From positions 1-64,000 of the forward strand of contig NZ_JAJHUO010000044.1 of assembly GCF_020859565.1 (NCBI RefSeq): a stretch of DNA of 64,000 bases, read 5' to 3'. The position numbers were made by a program, and so were the translations under genes. This document shows positions 15,156 through 24,680 of this stretch, piece after piece (within the stretch, counting starts at the first letter, position 1; the number at the start of each line of letters is the position of its first letter). A model generated the notes under the pieces. It ran no database searches. It had not been told where the DNA came from and saw only the letters and a list, made by a program, of their open reading frames with translations. The DNA comes from Saccharothrix luteola (GTDB taxonomy: Bacteria > Actinomycetota > Actinomycetes > Mycobacteriales > Pseudonocardiaceae).

Positions 15156-16538
15156 CTACGGCACCAGCAGGCCCCAGTGGACGGCCCAGGGCACGAACAC
15201 CGCGCCACCGGCCACCAGCAGGCCCAGCCGCACCCGGTGCCCCGCCGTGAGGTCGGCCCTGGCCTGCCACACCCTCACCCCGGTGACCGCGGTGGCCACC
15301 ACCACCGCCACCGCCAGGACCTGCAGCCCGAGCCACGGCAGCGGCCGGCCGAGCACCACCGGGCCGAGGCTCCTCGCGCCGCTCGACGCCAGGTGGCCGA
15401 GGTAGCCGACCAGGCCGAGGACGCTCAGCAGTCCGGTCGTGGCGAGCAGACCCGCCGGTCGACGCAGGGGTGGCGTGCTGCGCAACCGGCGGACCGCCGC
15501 GCTCAGCCCGTACCCCGCGAACGCGACCAGCAGCACTAGGACCGCGACGACCTGCGCCGCCGGTGATCCCGGCTCGACCGGGGTGCTCAGCCGCTCCTGC
15601 TCCGGCGGTGTCCCGACCTCCGCGGTGCGCGGTCCGGTCACCCAGGAGGCGACCCGCGCCAGATAGGCCGGCGCGATCTCGTCACCGCGCTGGAAGCCGT
15701 CCGGGGACAACCGCATCGTGTGATCGGCACCGGGCACCGAGAGCAGCGTGTAGTCGCCGTTGCCGCCCCGGTCGAGCGACTCCTGGAACACGCGCAGGCT
15801 CTCGGCTCCGGGAATCACCCGGTCGAGATCACCCCACAGGGCCAACACCGGTTGGGTGACCCGGGCCAGCACCGGCGCCGGGTCGTAGCCCGACTCGGGG
15901 AACAGGCCGGCGCCGACGAGCAGGCCGAGCGTCGTGCGCGAGACGGTGTCCACCAGGGAGCCGGACACACCGGCGGCGGCGAGCCGGTTGACGAGGTTCC
16001 ACGACTGCTGCCGTTCGGGCGCCGTGCCGGGTGCTCCGACCGTGACCACGAAGGCCACGTCAGCCGACTCGGCCGCGGCGATCGGGGCCACCCAACCACC
16101 TTCGCTGACGCCCCACAGGCCGGTCCGGGCCGGGTCGACGCCCGGCTGGGTCCTCAGCGCGCGCAGGGCGGCCAGCGCGTCGTCGGCCAGGAGTTCGAAG
16201 TCGACGTCGGACTTGGACCGCTTCGGCCGCTTGTCGTAGATCAGCGTGACGATGCCGGACCGCGCGAACGCCTCCGCCTCCTGGCGGTAGCCGTCCCGCG
16301 AGACCCGACCCGAGCCGTGCACCATGACCATGGCCGGGTGCGGGGAGTCCGTGTCGGGCGCGATCACGGTGCCGTGGAGCGTCAGGTCTCCACTCGAAAA
16401 GGTGATGTCCTGCTCGACCAGGCCGGATGGCGCGGCTTGGGCGGGTGGTGACAGCGCGGCCGACGCCGTGCCGACGACCAGCGCCGCCAGCAACCGGACG
16501 AGGGCACGACGAAGTCGCGAGTTGCGTTCGGGGAGCAC
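15156..16538 (-). CDS. Secreted/membrane alpha/beta hydrolase with C-terminal membrane domain
   Basis: A 460-residue protein. A Sec signal ends near PPAQA. An alpha/beta-hydrolase domain follows (about 45-300) with the oxyanion loop HGSGRVSRDGY, nucleophile elbow GVSEGG, the acid region LWGDLDRVIPG and catalytic histidine in GADHTMRL. About 130 residues with four hydrophobic helices end the chain. It resembles serine esterases of the dienelactone hydrolase/S9-like type; the substrate is unknown. The GTG at 16536-16538 with AAGGAGA upstream was chosen over an ATG ten codons earlier. Its 3' end is three bases from the end of the convergent ECF41 gene. The ArsR-type regulator lies just upstream on the same strand. 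Confidence 0.84.
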   Translation of the reverse strand: MLPERNSRLRRALVRLLAALVVGTASAALSPPAQAAPSGLVEQDITFSSGDLTLHGTVIAPDTDSPHPAMVMVHGSGRVSRDGYRQEAEAFARSGIVTLIYDKRPKRSKSDVDFELLADDALAALRALRTQPGVDPARTGLWGVSEGGWVAPIAAAESADVAFVVTVGAPGTAPERQQSWNLVNRLAAAGVSGSLVDTVSRTTLGLLVGAGLFPESGYDPAPVLARVTQPVLALWGDLDRVIPGAESLRVFQESLDRGGNGDYTLLSVPGADHTMRLSPDGFQRGDEIAPAYLARVASWVTGPRTAEVGTPPEQERLSTPVEPGSPAAQVVAVLVLLVAFAGYGLSAAVRRLRSTPPLRRPAGLLATTGLLSVLGLVGYLGHLASSGARSLGPVVLGRPLPWLGLQVLAVAVVVATAVTGVRVWQARADLTAGHRVRLGLLVAGGAVFVPWAVHWGLLVP

Positions 16539-16656
16539 GGGTGCTCTCCTTCCCGAGGAGGTTCGCACGTACGAGGAACACGCCGGTTCCGGCGTGGTGC
16601 CGCGGCTTCCGCCCGCCCGGGTCGTCGAGTGCCAGCTCGACGGCCCGGGCTTCGTG

Positions 16657-17226
16657 TCAGGGGCGGTCCGCGGGGCCGGGGACGGGGAACGCGAAGAAGC
16701 GCACGGCGACGTGCCGCGCGTCCGCGGGCGTCTCGTCCACCGGTCGTTGGTAGCGCTTGAGCAGCGCCATGTACTCGTCGAAGAACTCGTGCAGCTCGGG
16801 CAGCGTCAACCGCACCGAGCCGCGGGAGTGGGGCAGCGCGTCCGCCCACTCGCCCAGCTCCGACCGCCGGGCCAGGAACTCGTCGAACAGCTCCTGGTCG
16901 GCGGCCAGCTTGAGCTGCCTGAGCTGGTCCACGAGGGTCCGCACTTCCGGGTCCGCCGGCGCCCGGGGCCCGCGCAAGTCCTGCACGGGCGCGCGCCACC
17001 ACCGTTCACGGCCGTGCGCGCGCTCGGGCACTTCCTCCACGAACGCGTGCTTCGCGAGCATCCGGAGGTGGTAGCTGGTCGCGCCGCTGCTCTCGCCGAG
17101 CGCCTTGCCGAGCGTGCTGGCCGTCGCCGGACCGTGCTGCCCGAGGTGGCGCAGGATCCGTTGGCGCAACGGGTGCGCGAGCGTGCGGAGTTCGTCGACG
17201 TCGGAGATCTCGCGCGGTGCGACCAT
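16657..17226 (-). CDS. ArsR-type winged-helix transcriptional regulator
   Basis: A 189-residue regulator. An N-terminal winged helix spans about residues 10-75 (ELRTLAHPLRQRILRHLGQHGPATASTLGKALGESSGATSYHLRMLAKH), followed by a charged helical region without the cysteines of metal-sensing ArsR proteins. That form is common in actinobacterial HTH_20 regulators that sense small molecules or protein partners. It starts nine bases after a short gene and lies 118 bp upstream of the hydrolase, so the three may form one transcription unit. The ligand is unknown. Confidence 0.86.
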   Translation of the reverse strand: MVAPREISDVDELRTLAHPLRQRILRHLGQHGPATASTLGKALGESSGATSYHLRMLAKHAFVEEVPERAHGRERWWRAPVQDLRGPRAPADPEVRTLVDQLRQLKLAADQELFDEFLARRSELGEWADALPHSRGSVRLTLPELHEFFDEYMALLKRYQRPVDETPADARHVAVRFFAFPVPGPADRP

Positions 17227-17235
17227 GGTGCAAAG

Positions 17236-17484
17236 CTAGCGTTGCAAAGCCTGCTTTGCAACCTCGTCGTGCAACCGCACCCAGTCCTCCCGCCGGTCAC
17301 GCCACGCGTCGCTCGCGAAGAGCGCGGCCTTCGCTTCCGCCGTCGAGAGCCCCAGGACGCGTGACGCGACGTAGGTGGTCTCGACCGGCGACTTCCCCCG
17401 TTCCCGCAGCTCGCGGAACACCTGCTCGCCATCCCGACCCGCCATGCTCGTCACGAGCACGTCCAACGCCGTCCGATCCACCAC
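17236..17484 (-). CDS. Small conserved-type hypothetical protein upstream of the ArsR gene
   Basis: An 82-residue predicted helical, charged protein ending REDWVRLHDEVAKQALQR. It contains VASRVLGLSTAEAKAALFASDAWRDR, which resembles the helical 'progression through a ratchet of residues' in small actinobacterial hypotheticals. There is no cysteine, signal or membrane segment. The GTG at 17482-17484 is preceded by GGGAGG. It ends nine bases before the ArsR-type regulator and is probably cotranscribed with it, which may mean it interacts with the regulator. I do not recognise a named family. Confidence 0.6.
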   Translation of the reverse strand: MVDRTALDVLVTSMAGRDGEQVFRELRERGKSPVETTYVASRVLGLSTAEAKAALFASDAWRDRREDWVRLHDEVAKQALQR

Positions 17485-17621
17485 CCGACCTCCCTCACCG
17501 CAGCGGGAACGGCGGCTCGCCGCACGACCGGGCGTCGACCTGGAACCCGCCACAGGACCCCGGCCGCGCGACTTACCAGACGTCGTCGTCGGGCCGCCGC
17601 CGATCCACGCCCGACAGTGGA

Positions 17622-19367
17622 TCAGCTGTAGAGCCCGTCGTACAGCGCGGCGTGCGTGGAGTGCACGACCTTCCGCTTCACCTTCAACGTCGGGGTCAGC
17701 TCGCCCTCGTCCTGGCTCAGGTCGCGGTCCAGCACGGTGAAGCGCTTGATCTGCGAGACGTGCGCGAAGTGGGAGTTCGCCTCGTCCACCACGCCCTGGA
17801 TCAGGTCCCGCACCTCGGACGTGCGGGCCAGCGCGGGCAGGTCGGTCGGCAGACCCCGGGCCTTCGCCCACGGCACGATCTCGTCCACGTCCAAGGTGAT
17901 CAGCGCGACCAGGTACGGCTTGAGGTCCCCGTAGACCACCGCGTGCGAGATCCAGCGCGACTGGCGGAGCTGGTTCTCGACGTTCGCGGGCGCGATGTTC
18001 TTGCCGCCGGCGGTGATGATGATGTCCTTCTTGCGGCCCGTGATGGTGACGAAGCCGTCGTCGTCGACCTCGCCGAGGTCGCCGGTGTGCAGCCAGCCGT
18101 CGGTCAGCACTTCAGCGGTGGCGGCGGGGTTGTTCCAGTAGCCCGCGAACACGTGCGGTCCCTGCATCAGCAGCTCGCCGTCCTCGGCCACCTTGAGCTG
18201 CAGGCCCGCCATCCCGAACGTGCCGACCGAGCCGAGCTTGTGCCGCGCCAGCGTGTTCACCGTGCCGACACCCGTGGACTCGCTCATGCCGTACCCCTCC
18301 AGCACGGGCACGCCGGCGGCCGTGAAGAACTCCAGCACCTCCACCGAGATCGGCGCCGCGCCCGACAACGCCTGCCGCAGCCTGCCCCCGAAGATCGCCC
18401 GGACCTTGGCGAACACCGGGTCCACCTGCTCGAACGCGGCCGCCAGGTCGGGCGGCAACGGCCGGCCGGCGGCCTGCGCCCGGCGCACCGCCAGCCCGAC
18501 CTCCACCGCCTGCCGCAACCGCTCCGCCGGCACGCCGGCCGTGGCGGCGGTGTAGATCTTCTCGAAGATCCGGGGCACGGACGGCAGGAACGTCGGCCGC
18601 ACCTGCGCCAGCTCCGCCACGACCTTCGACGTGTCGCCGCCGTAGAACGCGACCGCGTGGCCCGTGTAGAGCGCGCCCAGGTGCACGATCTGCGCGAACA
18701 CGTGCGCCAGCGGCAGGAACAGGTACGCCACGTCGTCGGGCAGGACGTACGACAGCTCCTCGCTGAGCCGGCACATCGTCAGCCAGTTCCGGTTGGTGAG
18801 CACGCAGCCCTTGGGCGGACCCGTGGTGCCCGAGGTGTAGATGATCACGGTCGGGTCGTCCGGGTCGATCGCCGCACGGCGGTCGTCCAGCTCGTCCGGC
18901 AACGGCGACGTGCGCCCCTGCGACCGCAGCTCGTCCAACCCGCCACCCTCGATCACGATCACGTCCCGCAACGAGGGCACCTGCTCGCGGATCGACTCGA
19001 CCTTGTCCCGCTGCGCGTCGTCCTCCGCGATCACGAGCACCGCACCCGAGTCGCCGATGATCCACGCGCACTCCTCCGCCGCGCTCGACGGGTAGATCGG
19101 CACCACGACACCACCCGCCGCGAGCACCGCCAGCTCCGCCGCCGACCACTCGACCCTGGTGTCCGCCAGCACGCACACCCGGTCCCCCGGCTCGACACCC
19201 AGGTGCACCAGCCCGGACGCCAGTTCCATGACCCACTCGGCGACCTCGGTGAACGTCAGGTCGTGCCACTGCCCGTCACGCGAGTGGCGCCACGCCACCC
19301 GGTCGTCGTGCGCCTGGGCGGCGGTGAAAGGCAGGTCGGCGATGACGCGTGCCGTGGTCGCGGGCAT
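17622..19367 (-). CDS. Long-chain fatty acid-CoA ligase (AMP-forming, FadD15-like)
   Basis: A 581-residue adenylate-forming enzyme. It carries the P-loop-like A3 motif IIYTSGTTGPPKGC, the A5-type motif GYGMSEST, the A7 region GWLHTGDLGEVDDDG and the A8/A10 motifs GRKKDIIITAGGKNIAP and LTPTLKVKRK. Activates a long-chain fatty acid to acyl-AMP and then acyl-CoA in the cytosol. The ATG at 19365-19367 follows GAGGAG and lies 11 bases after the molybdopterin oxidoreductase stop, so the two genes are cotranscribed. A paralogue is embedded in the liv operon at 33635. Confidence 0.92.
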   Translation of the reverse strand: MPATTARVIADLPFTAAQAHDDRVAWRHSRDGQWHDLTFTEVAEWVMELASGLVHLGVEPGDRVCVLADTRVEWSAAELAVLAAGGVVVPIYPSSAAEECAWIIGDSGAVLVIAEDDAQRDKVESIREQVPSLRDVIVIEGGGLDELRSQGRTSPLPDELDDRRAAIDPDDPTVIIYTSGTTGPPKGCVLTNRNWLTMCRLSEELSYVLPDDVAYLFLPLAHVFAQIVHLGALYTGHAVAFYGGDTSKVVAELAQVRPTFLPSVPRIFEKIYTAATAGVPAERLRQAVEVGLAVRRAQAAGRPLPPDLAAAFEQVDPVFAKVRAIFGGRLRQALSGAAPISVEVLEFFTAAGVPVLEGYGMSESTGVGTVNTLARHKLGSVGTFGMAGLQLKVAEDGELLMQGPHVFAGYWNNPAATAEVLTDGWLHTGDLGEVDDDGFVTITGRKKDIIITAGGKNIAPANVENQLRQSRWISHAVVYGDLKPYLVALITLDVDEIVPWAKARGLPTDLPALARTSEVRDLIQGVVDEANSHFAHVSQIKRFTVLDRDLSQDEGELTPTLKVKRKVVHSTHAALYDGLYS

Positions 19368-19378
19368 GGCGGTGCTCC

Positions 19379-21499
19379 TCACTGGACTGCGGAAGGGGTG
19401 ACGCGCACGTGGACGCCGTTGAGCACGGCGGTGCCCGACAGCGGGTCCACGGCCAGGTCGTCGGTGAGCAGGTTGACGTTGACGCCGGGGTGGGCGCGCG
19501 CGGTGGCGAGTCGCGTGCCCGGCCGGTCGTGGCCCCACCCGTGCGGCAGGCTGACCACCCCGGCGGCCATGTCGGCGCTGACCTCCACGGTCACCTCGAC
19601 CTCGCCGACCCGCGACGCCACCCGCGCCGGCCCGCCGTCCTCGAGACCCAGCCGCGCGGCATCGGCCGGGTTGACCAGCAACGTGCACAACTGCTTGCCC
19701 TTCACCAACGCGGGCACGTTGTGCAGCCACGAGTTGTTCGACCGCAGGTGTCGCCGCCCCACCAGCACCAACCCGTCAACGGGCCTTCGCAACGCCGCCA
19801 GCACCCGCGGCACGTCGGCCGCGATCGGCTCCGGGCACAGCTCGATCCGCCCGGACGGCGTGCGCAGGACTTCCGGCACCCGACTCGTCAACGCCCCCAA
19901 GTCGACCCCGTGCGGCCGTTCCAGCAAGTCGTCCACCGACAACCCGTACGCCCCGGCCCGCAACCGGGCGTCCAACAGCCGTTCCTCACGGCTGTACCCG
20001 GACTCCCCCGACAGCCCGACCAACGCGTCGAGATCCGCGTCCGCCCCGAGCCCGGCCAGGATCCCGGTCAACCGCAACAGGATCTCACCCTCGTCCACCT
20101 CGTCCGCTCCGAGCGGCACGGGGGGCCGCGAGTACTTCGCCACGTTCCGCACCGTGAACGACAGGAACGCCAAGTCGTAATGGGCACGCCTGCTCGGCGG
20201 CGGAGGCGGCAGGATCACGTCCGCGTGCCGCGTCGTCTCGTTGAGGTACGGGTCGACCGACACCATGAAGTCCAAAGTGGACAAAGCGGCGTCCAACCGA
20301 CCCGAGTTGGGCACCGACAACGCCGGGTTCCCCGCCACCGTCACCAACGCCCGGACCTGCCCCTCACCGGGCGTCTCGATCTCATCGGCCAACGTGACGA
20401 CCGGGAACTCCCCCGCCACCTCGGGCAGCCCCCGCACGCGACTGCGCCACCGCCCGGTGGCGAACCCCTTGCCCGACCCCGTCCCCCGCCGCATGTGCGC
20501 GGGCATCGGGAACATCGCCCCACCAACCCGATCCAGGTTCCCGGTCAGGACGTTCAGCACGTCCACCAACCAACTGGCCACTGTGCCGAACTCGACCGTC
20601 GTCGTGCCGATCCGCCCGTACACCGCCGCCCGCGACGCCGCCGCGAGCCGATGCGTCAACGCCCGGATCTCCTCCGCCCCGATGCCACACCGCGCCGCCA
20701 CCGCCTCCGGCGTGAACGGCCGGGACAGCTCCCGCACCCCTTCCACCCCGTTCACGTGCGGCGCGAGGTCCTTCAGGTCGACCAACGACGCCGCGAACAA
20801 CTCGTTCACCATCGCCAGCAGCAGGAACACGTCCGTGCCCGGCACGATCGCCAAGTGCTGATCGGCAGCCGCCGCCGTCCGACTGCGCCGCGGATCGACC
20901 ACCACGAACGCCCCACCACGCCGACGCAACGCCTTCAACCGCCCCGGCACATCCGGAACCGTCCACAGACTGCCGTTCGACGAAAACGGATCCGCCCCCA
21001 ACAACAACAAAAAGTCCGTCCGGTCGACATCCGGCACCGGAATCGAATACATCCCCCCGTAGAGCAGCCCGGACGACACGTGCTTGGGCATCTGGTCGAC
21101 CGTCGCCGCGGTGAAGAAATTGCGCGACCCCAACGCCTTCCTCAACCCACCCGCGTACAGCCCACCGGCCAACGAGTGCACCGTCGGATTCCCCAAGTAC
21201 AGGGCAACCGAATCCCGACCATGCTCACCGATAATCTCACTCAAACCTCGATCGACCAGCGCGAACGCCTCACCCCACGACACCGCCTCGAACGACCCAC
21301 CACGCCGCGCCAACGGCCCGCGCAACCGATCCGGATCAGCGTCCAACGCCCCCAACGACGCACCCTTGGGACAGAGGAAACCACCGCTGAACGTGTCCTG
21401 CCGATCACCACGAACACCAGTGATCCGATCCCCCTCGATCGTCAACTCCAACCCACAGGTCGCCTCACACAACGGACACGTCGTAAACGCGGTACGCAT
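19379..21499 (-). CDS. Molybdopterin-dependent oxidoreductase with N-terminal 4Fe-4S site
   Basis: A 706-residue member of the DMSO reductase family. The N-terminal Fe4S4 motif is C-x2-C-x3-C-x27-C in TTCPLCEATCGLEL...GGFLCPKG, followed by the molybdopterin-binding core (YLGNPTVHS, LLLGADPFSSNGS, VVVDPRRSRTA) and a C-terminal MopB domain (RSNNSWLHNVP, LPHGWGHDRPG). This resembles the formate dehydrogenase/assimilatory nitrate reductase-like proteins of actinobacteria whose substrate is uncharacterised. There is no Tat signal, so it is cytosolic. The ATG at 21497-21499 follows GGAGGGG. Cotranscription with a fatty acyl-CoA ligase hints at a role connected with lipid or acyl-CoA oxidation; that is inference. 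Confidence 0.88.
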   Translation of the reverse strand: MRTAFTTCPLCEATCGLELTIEGDRITGVRGDRQDTFSGGFLCPKGASLGALDADPDRLRGPLARRGGSFEAVSWGEAFALVDRGLSEIIGEHGRDSVALYLGNPTVHSLAGGLYAGGLRKALGSRNFFTAATVDQMPKHVSSGLLYGGMYSIPVPDVDRTDFLLLLGADPFSSNGSLWTVPDVPGRLKALRRRGGAFVVVDPRRSRTAAAADQHLAIVPGTDVFLLLAMVNELFAASLVDLKDLAPHVNGVEGVRELSRPFTPEAVAARCGIGAEEIRALTHRLAAASRAAVYGRIGTTTVEFGTVASWLVDVLNVLTGNLDRVGGAMFPMPAHMRRGTGSGKGFATGRWRSRVRGLPEVAGEFPVVTLADEIETPGEGQVRALVTVAGNPALSVPNSGRLDAALSTLDFMVSVDPYLNETTRHADVILPPPPPSRRAHYDLAFLSFTVRNVAKYSRPPVPLGADEVDEGEILLRLTGILAGLGADADLDALVGLSGESGYSREERLLDARLRAGAYGLSVDDLLERPHGVDLGALTSRVPEVLRTPSGRIELCPEPIAADVPRVLAALRRPVDGLVLVGRRHLRSNNSWLHNVPALVKGKQLCTLLVNPADAARLGLEDGGPARVASRVGEVEVTVEVSADMAAGVVSLPHGWGHDRPGTRLATARAHPGVNVNLLTDDLAVDPLSGTAVLNGVHVRVTPSAVQ

Positions 21500-21547
21500 A
21501 CCCCTCCTCACCCCAACAACCACCAGCAGGCTGGTGTTATCAACGAG

Positions 21548-21590
21548 CCCACAACGGACCCGCCACACCCCACCGAGGCCCATGTCAAAT
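21548..21590. repeat. Dispersed intergenic repeat, copy 2
   Basis: CCCACAACGG, ACCCG and CACCGAGGCCC followed by ATGTCAAAT: the same blocks as at 4191-4250, but with the terminal ATTTGACAT block in the opposite orientation. It lies in the leader region of the molybdopterin oxidoreductase. Confidence 0.5.
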
Positions 21591-21603
21591 CGAGCCGGCC
21601 TTG

Positions 21604-21674
21604 CCCACCGGGGCCGAACCACCGGGACTGAACCACCGAGGGTTGAACCATTGAGGGCTGCACCACCGACCCAC
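21604..21674. repeat. Short tandem repeats, about 15 bp unit
   Basis: Four or five imperfect copies of a 14-15 base unit whose clearest form is GAACCACCGAGGGTT (21630-21644), flanked by GAACCACCGGGACT and GAACCATTGAGGGCT. They fill most of the 244-bp gap between the LAL regulator end and the oxidoreductase start. No coding potential. Confidence 0.65.
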
Positions 21675-21743
21675 CCGCCACACCACCGACCCAACACGCC
21701 CGGCCTACCACCGAGTCAGTGCGGCTTCCACAACAACTAAGCC

Positions 21744-24566
21744 CTACCCCCGCCCGTCCGCCCCCTCCAACCCACCCACCCCGTCCAACACCCGCGCCAA
21801 CTCCAACCGCGACGACACCCGCAACTTCGCGTAGATCCGCGACAGGTACACCTCGATCGTCCGCGGGCTGTAGTGCAACGCCGCCGCGATGTCCCGGTTG
21901 CGCATCCCCTGCTGCACCAACCGCGCGACGTTCTCCTCCGCCGCCGTCAACACCCCGGACGCCCGCCCCCGCCCGCGCGCCCGCGGCACCTTCGCACCCA
22001 ACTCCTTCAACCTCGCCCCAGCCTGCCGACGCAACCCGTGCGCACCAACCCGCTGGAACACCGCATACGCCTCGAGCAGCTCGTCCACGGCCGCCCCGTC
22101 CACCAGCCCCAACGCCAACTGCCCCCGTGCCCGCTCGAACACCAGCCCACCGACCTCCGCCTCGCGCACCGCCTCACGCAGCACCGCACCGTCCCGCTCG
22201 ACCAGCCCGACCACCCGCCGGACCGTCGTCCGGGTCCACGGCGACACCCGATCGGCCGCCACGGCCCGCAGCCTCCCCAGCACCCGCCGCGCGTCGTCCA
22301 CCCGACCACCGGCCAGGTCCAGCTCGACCAACCGGCCCAGCAACTCGCAGCCGTACGCCGACGTCCCGTCGTCGTCGACCGCCTCCACCAGCACCCGCCG
22401 CGCGCCCTCCACGTCACCCCGCGCCGCCAGGTACCCGGACATCGCCAACGCGTGCAGGCGGGACATGTTGGGGCTGTTCGGCACCCCGAACGCGGCCAAC
22501 CGCGCGGCGACGTCCAGCTCACCCCGCCAGGTGCGCACCTCCAGCTCGATCGCGCGCAGCCCGTCCAGCATCATCAGCTCCTGCCGCGACTCCAACTCCG
22601 CCGCCGCCCGCCCCACCCGCTCCAGGCACGCGTCCCACTCACCGCCGAACCAGTCCAGCGCCACCCGCGCCATCTCCAGCTCACCGCGGAACGCGTGCCC
22701 GCCCGCCCGTTCCCGCAGCTCCTCCGCCCGCCGCAACCGCCACGACGCGTCGTGCACCAGACCGGCCAACGCGCCCGTCGACGCGCTCACCGCCAACGCC
22801 TGCAGCTCCAACGCGGGCTGTCCGTCCGCCGCGGCCAGCGACCGGTTCGCGTAGTCGACCGTCTTGTCGTGCCGGAACAGCATCGACGTGACGACCGCCA
22901 GCCGGTCGAACACCACCACGCCCTCGGCGGCCGACGTCAGCGGCATCGCCTCGGTCCGCTCCGCGGCGACCAACGCCTCGGCGTGACGCCCGGTGAACAC
23001 CAACAACAACGCCCGCTGCGCGTGCAACGCCGCCGGCGCCCCCGCCACCCCCGCAGCCGCCAGCTCCGCGTCCACCAGCCGCAACGCCTCCGCGAACCTC
23101 CCGACCAGGAACATGCTGGTCAGCACCACCATCGCGCACCGCGACCGCTCCGCACCGGCAGGCAGCGCCGCCAACGCCGCCAGACCGGGCTCGATCGCCG
23201 CACCGGGCCGGGACGCGTGCGCCAGCGCCCGGCACTGCGAGGCCAGCAGCCCGGCCCGTTCCGGCGCGGCCACCGGCAGCAGCTCCAACGCCCGCGCGCA
23301 CAACGCCGCCGCCGTCTCGGGCGCCGTCGCGCGGTTCGCCGCGGCGGCCTGCGCCATCACCCGCACCGCGCGCAGGTCGCCCGGCGGCGCGGACTCGGCC
23401 AGGTGCCAGGCCAGCTCCATCTCGTCGACCGCCAGCCCGCGCGCCCGGTCGTCCAGCAGCCGCGCGCTGATCAGGCTGTGCAGGTGCCGACGCTGGGCGG
23501 GCCCGATCTCCTGGTACAACGCCTCACCGACCAGCGCGTGCGAGAAGCGGTAGCCCCGATCTTCGTCCCGCACCACGATGTGCGCCCGCAGCAGCCCGTC
23601 GAACGCGTCCACCACCGTCTCCTCGGGCAGCGACGACACCCGCGCGAGCAGCCCGATCTGGTCGAGCCGCACCCGCCGGAAGATCGACACCGCGCGGGCG
23701 ACCGCCCTGGTGTCCCGGTCCAGCGGCGCGACCCGCCGCAGCACCGCTTCCCGCCTGGTCAGCCGGATCGCCGACGGCGACACGGTGAGCCGGGCCCGGT
23801 TGCCGTCCACCGCGACCAGGTCCAGTTCGCGCAGCGACCGGGCGATCTCGACCGCGAAGAACGGGTTGCCGTCCGCCCGCTGGTGGACCTCGTGCGCCAG
23901 GCCGTCGTCCACCGGCGTGCCCAGCACGGTCTCCACGATCCGCGCCACGTCACCGCCGCTCAACGGGGCCAGCCGCACGCGCACCACGTCGGCGTGCCGT
24001 TCGAGCCGGTCGAGCAGCTCCTCCACGCCGGGGTTCCGGTGGTGCTCGCGCACCGCCGTGATCAGCACCAACGGCGCGGCCGTGACCCTGCGCAGCACCA
24101 CGGCGAGCATGGCCAGCGAGTCGTCGTCCACCTGGTCGACGTCGTCCAGCACGAGCGCGGCGGGCCGTTCGGCGGTGAGCGCGGCCAGCGCCCGTGCCAC
24201 CACCTCGCACGACCGGCCGAACCAGGTCGCGTCGGGCGCCGCCGTCAGCTCCAACGCCTCCACCGCGGCGCGCACCTCACGCGACCCCGCCCCACCCGGC
24301 GCGACCGCCACCGACCGCAACGCCGTGGCCACCGCCGCGTACGGGATGCGCCTGCTCACGTCGTCCGACTCGGCGGCGGCCACCGCGCACCCCCGGTCGC
24401 GCAGCCGGCGGCACGCCTCGGCCACCAGGCTGGACTTGCCGATCCCGGGCTCGCCCGACACGACGACAGCCACCAACCCGGCCGCGGGCACGCGCTCGAC
24501 CGCGTCGAACACGGCCGCCAACTCGGCCTCCCGGCCGAAGAAGGACCGGCCGACGAAAGACGACAA
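21744..24566 (-). CDS. Large LuxR regulator of the LAL type (AAA ATPase plus HTH)
   Basis: A 940-residue regulator. An N-terminal AAA/STAND-type ATPase opens SSFVGRSFFGREAELAAV, with Walker A GEPGIGKSS and Walker B region ALVLDDVDQVDDDS. A long helical TPR-like middle (about 380-850) follows, then a C-terminal LuxR HTH (LTAAEENVARLVQQGM, then YSPRTIEVYLSRIYAKLRVSSR). LAL proteins activate pathway genes when a ligand such as a sugar or metabolite binds. I chose the TTG at 24564-24566, which has GGGAGG seven bases upstream and gives the usual N-terminus; GTG codons further upstream (24600, 24626) lack good ribosome sites. Divergent from a serine hydrolase, a possible target. Confidence 0.9.
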   Translation of the reverse strand: MSSFVGRSFFGREAELAAVFDAVERVPAAGLVAVVVSGEPGIGKSSLVAEACRRLRDRGCAVAAAESDDVSRRIPYAAVATALRSVAVAPGGAGSREVRAAVEALELTAAPDATWFGRSCEVVARALAALTAERPAALVLDDVDQVDDDSLAMLAVVLRRVTAAPLVLITAVREHHRNPGVEELLDRLERHADVVRVRLAPLSGGDVARIVETVLGTPVDDGLAHEVHQRADGNPFFAVEIARSLRELDLVAVDGNRARLTVSPSAIRLTRREAVLRRVAPLDRDTRAVARAVSIFRRVRLDQIGLLARVSSLPEETVVDAFDGLLRAHIVVRDEDRGYRFSHALVGEALYQEIGPAQRRHLHSLISARLLDDRARGLAVDEMELAWHLAESAPPGDLRAVRVMAQAAAANRATAPETAAALCARALELLPVAAPERAGLLASQCRALAHASRPGAAIEPGLAALAALPAGAERSRCAMVVLTSMFLVGRFAEALRLVDAELAAAGVAGAPAALHAQRALLLVFTGRHAEALVAAERTEAMPLTSAAEGVVVFDRLAVVTSMLFRHDKTVDYANRSLAAADGQPALELQALAVSASTGALAGLVHDASWRLRRAEELRERAGGHAFRGELEMARVALDWFGGEWDACLERVGRAAAELESRQELMMLDGLRAIELEVRTWRGELDVAARLAAFGVPNSPNMSRLHALAMSGYLAARGDVEGARRVLVEAVDDDGTSAYGCELLGRLVELDLAGGRVDDARRVLGRLRAVAADRVSPWTRTTVRRVVGLVERDGAVLREAVREAEVGGLVFERARGQLALGLVDGAAVDELLEAYAVFQRVGAHGLRRQAGARLKELGAKVPRARGRGRASGVLTAAEENVARLVQQGMRNRDIAAALHYSPRTIEVYLSRIYAKLRVSSRLELARVLDGVGGLEGADGRG

Positions 24567-24680
24567 CAGGCGACCTCCCGCCGTCGGAGCGGCCACCACC
24601 CTACCCACTGAGGAATCCCTACTCACGTGGCGTGGCTCACGGTGGTGGCATGGCGGCAGACAACCGCACCTGGAGGGTCC

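Noticed and set aside
17217..21631. Two antisense frames of 987 and 760 codons
   Set aside because: They lie opposite the CoA ligase and molybdopterin oxidoreductase, whose motifs are intact; the antisense proteins are arginine/histidine-rich.
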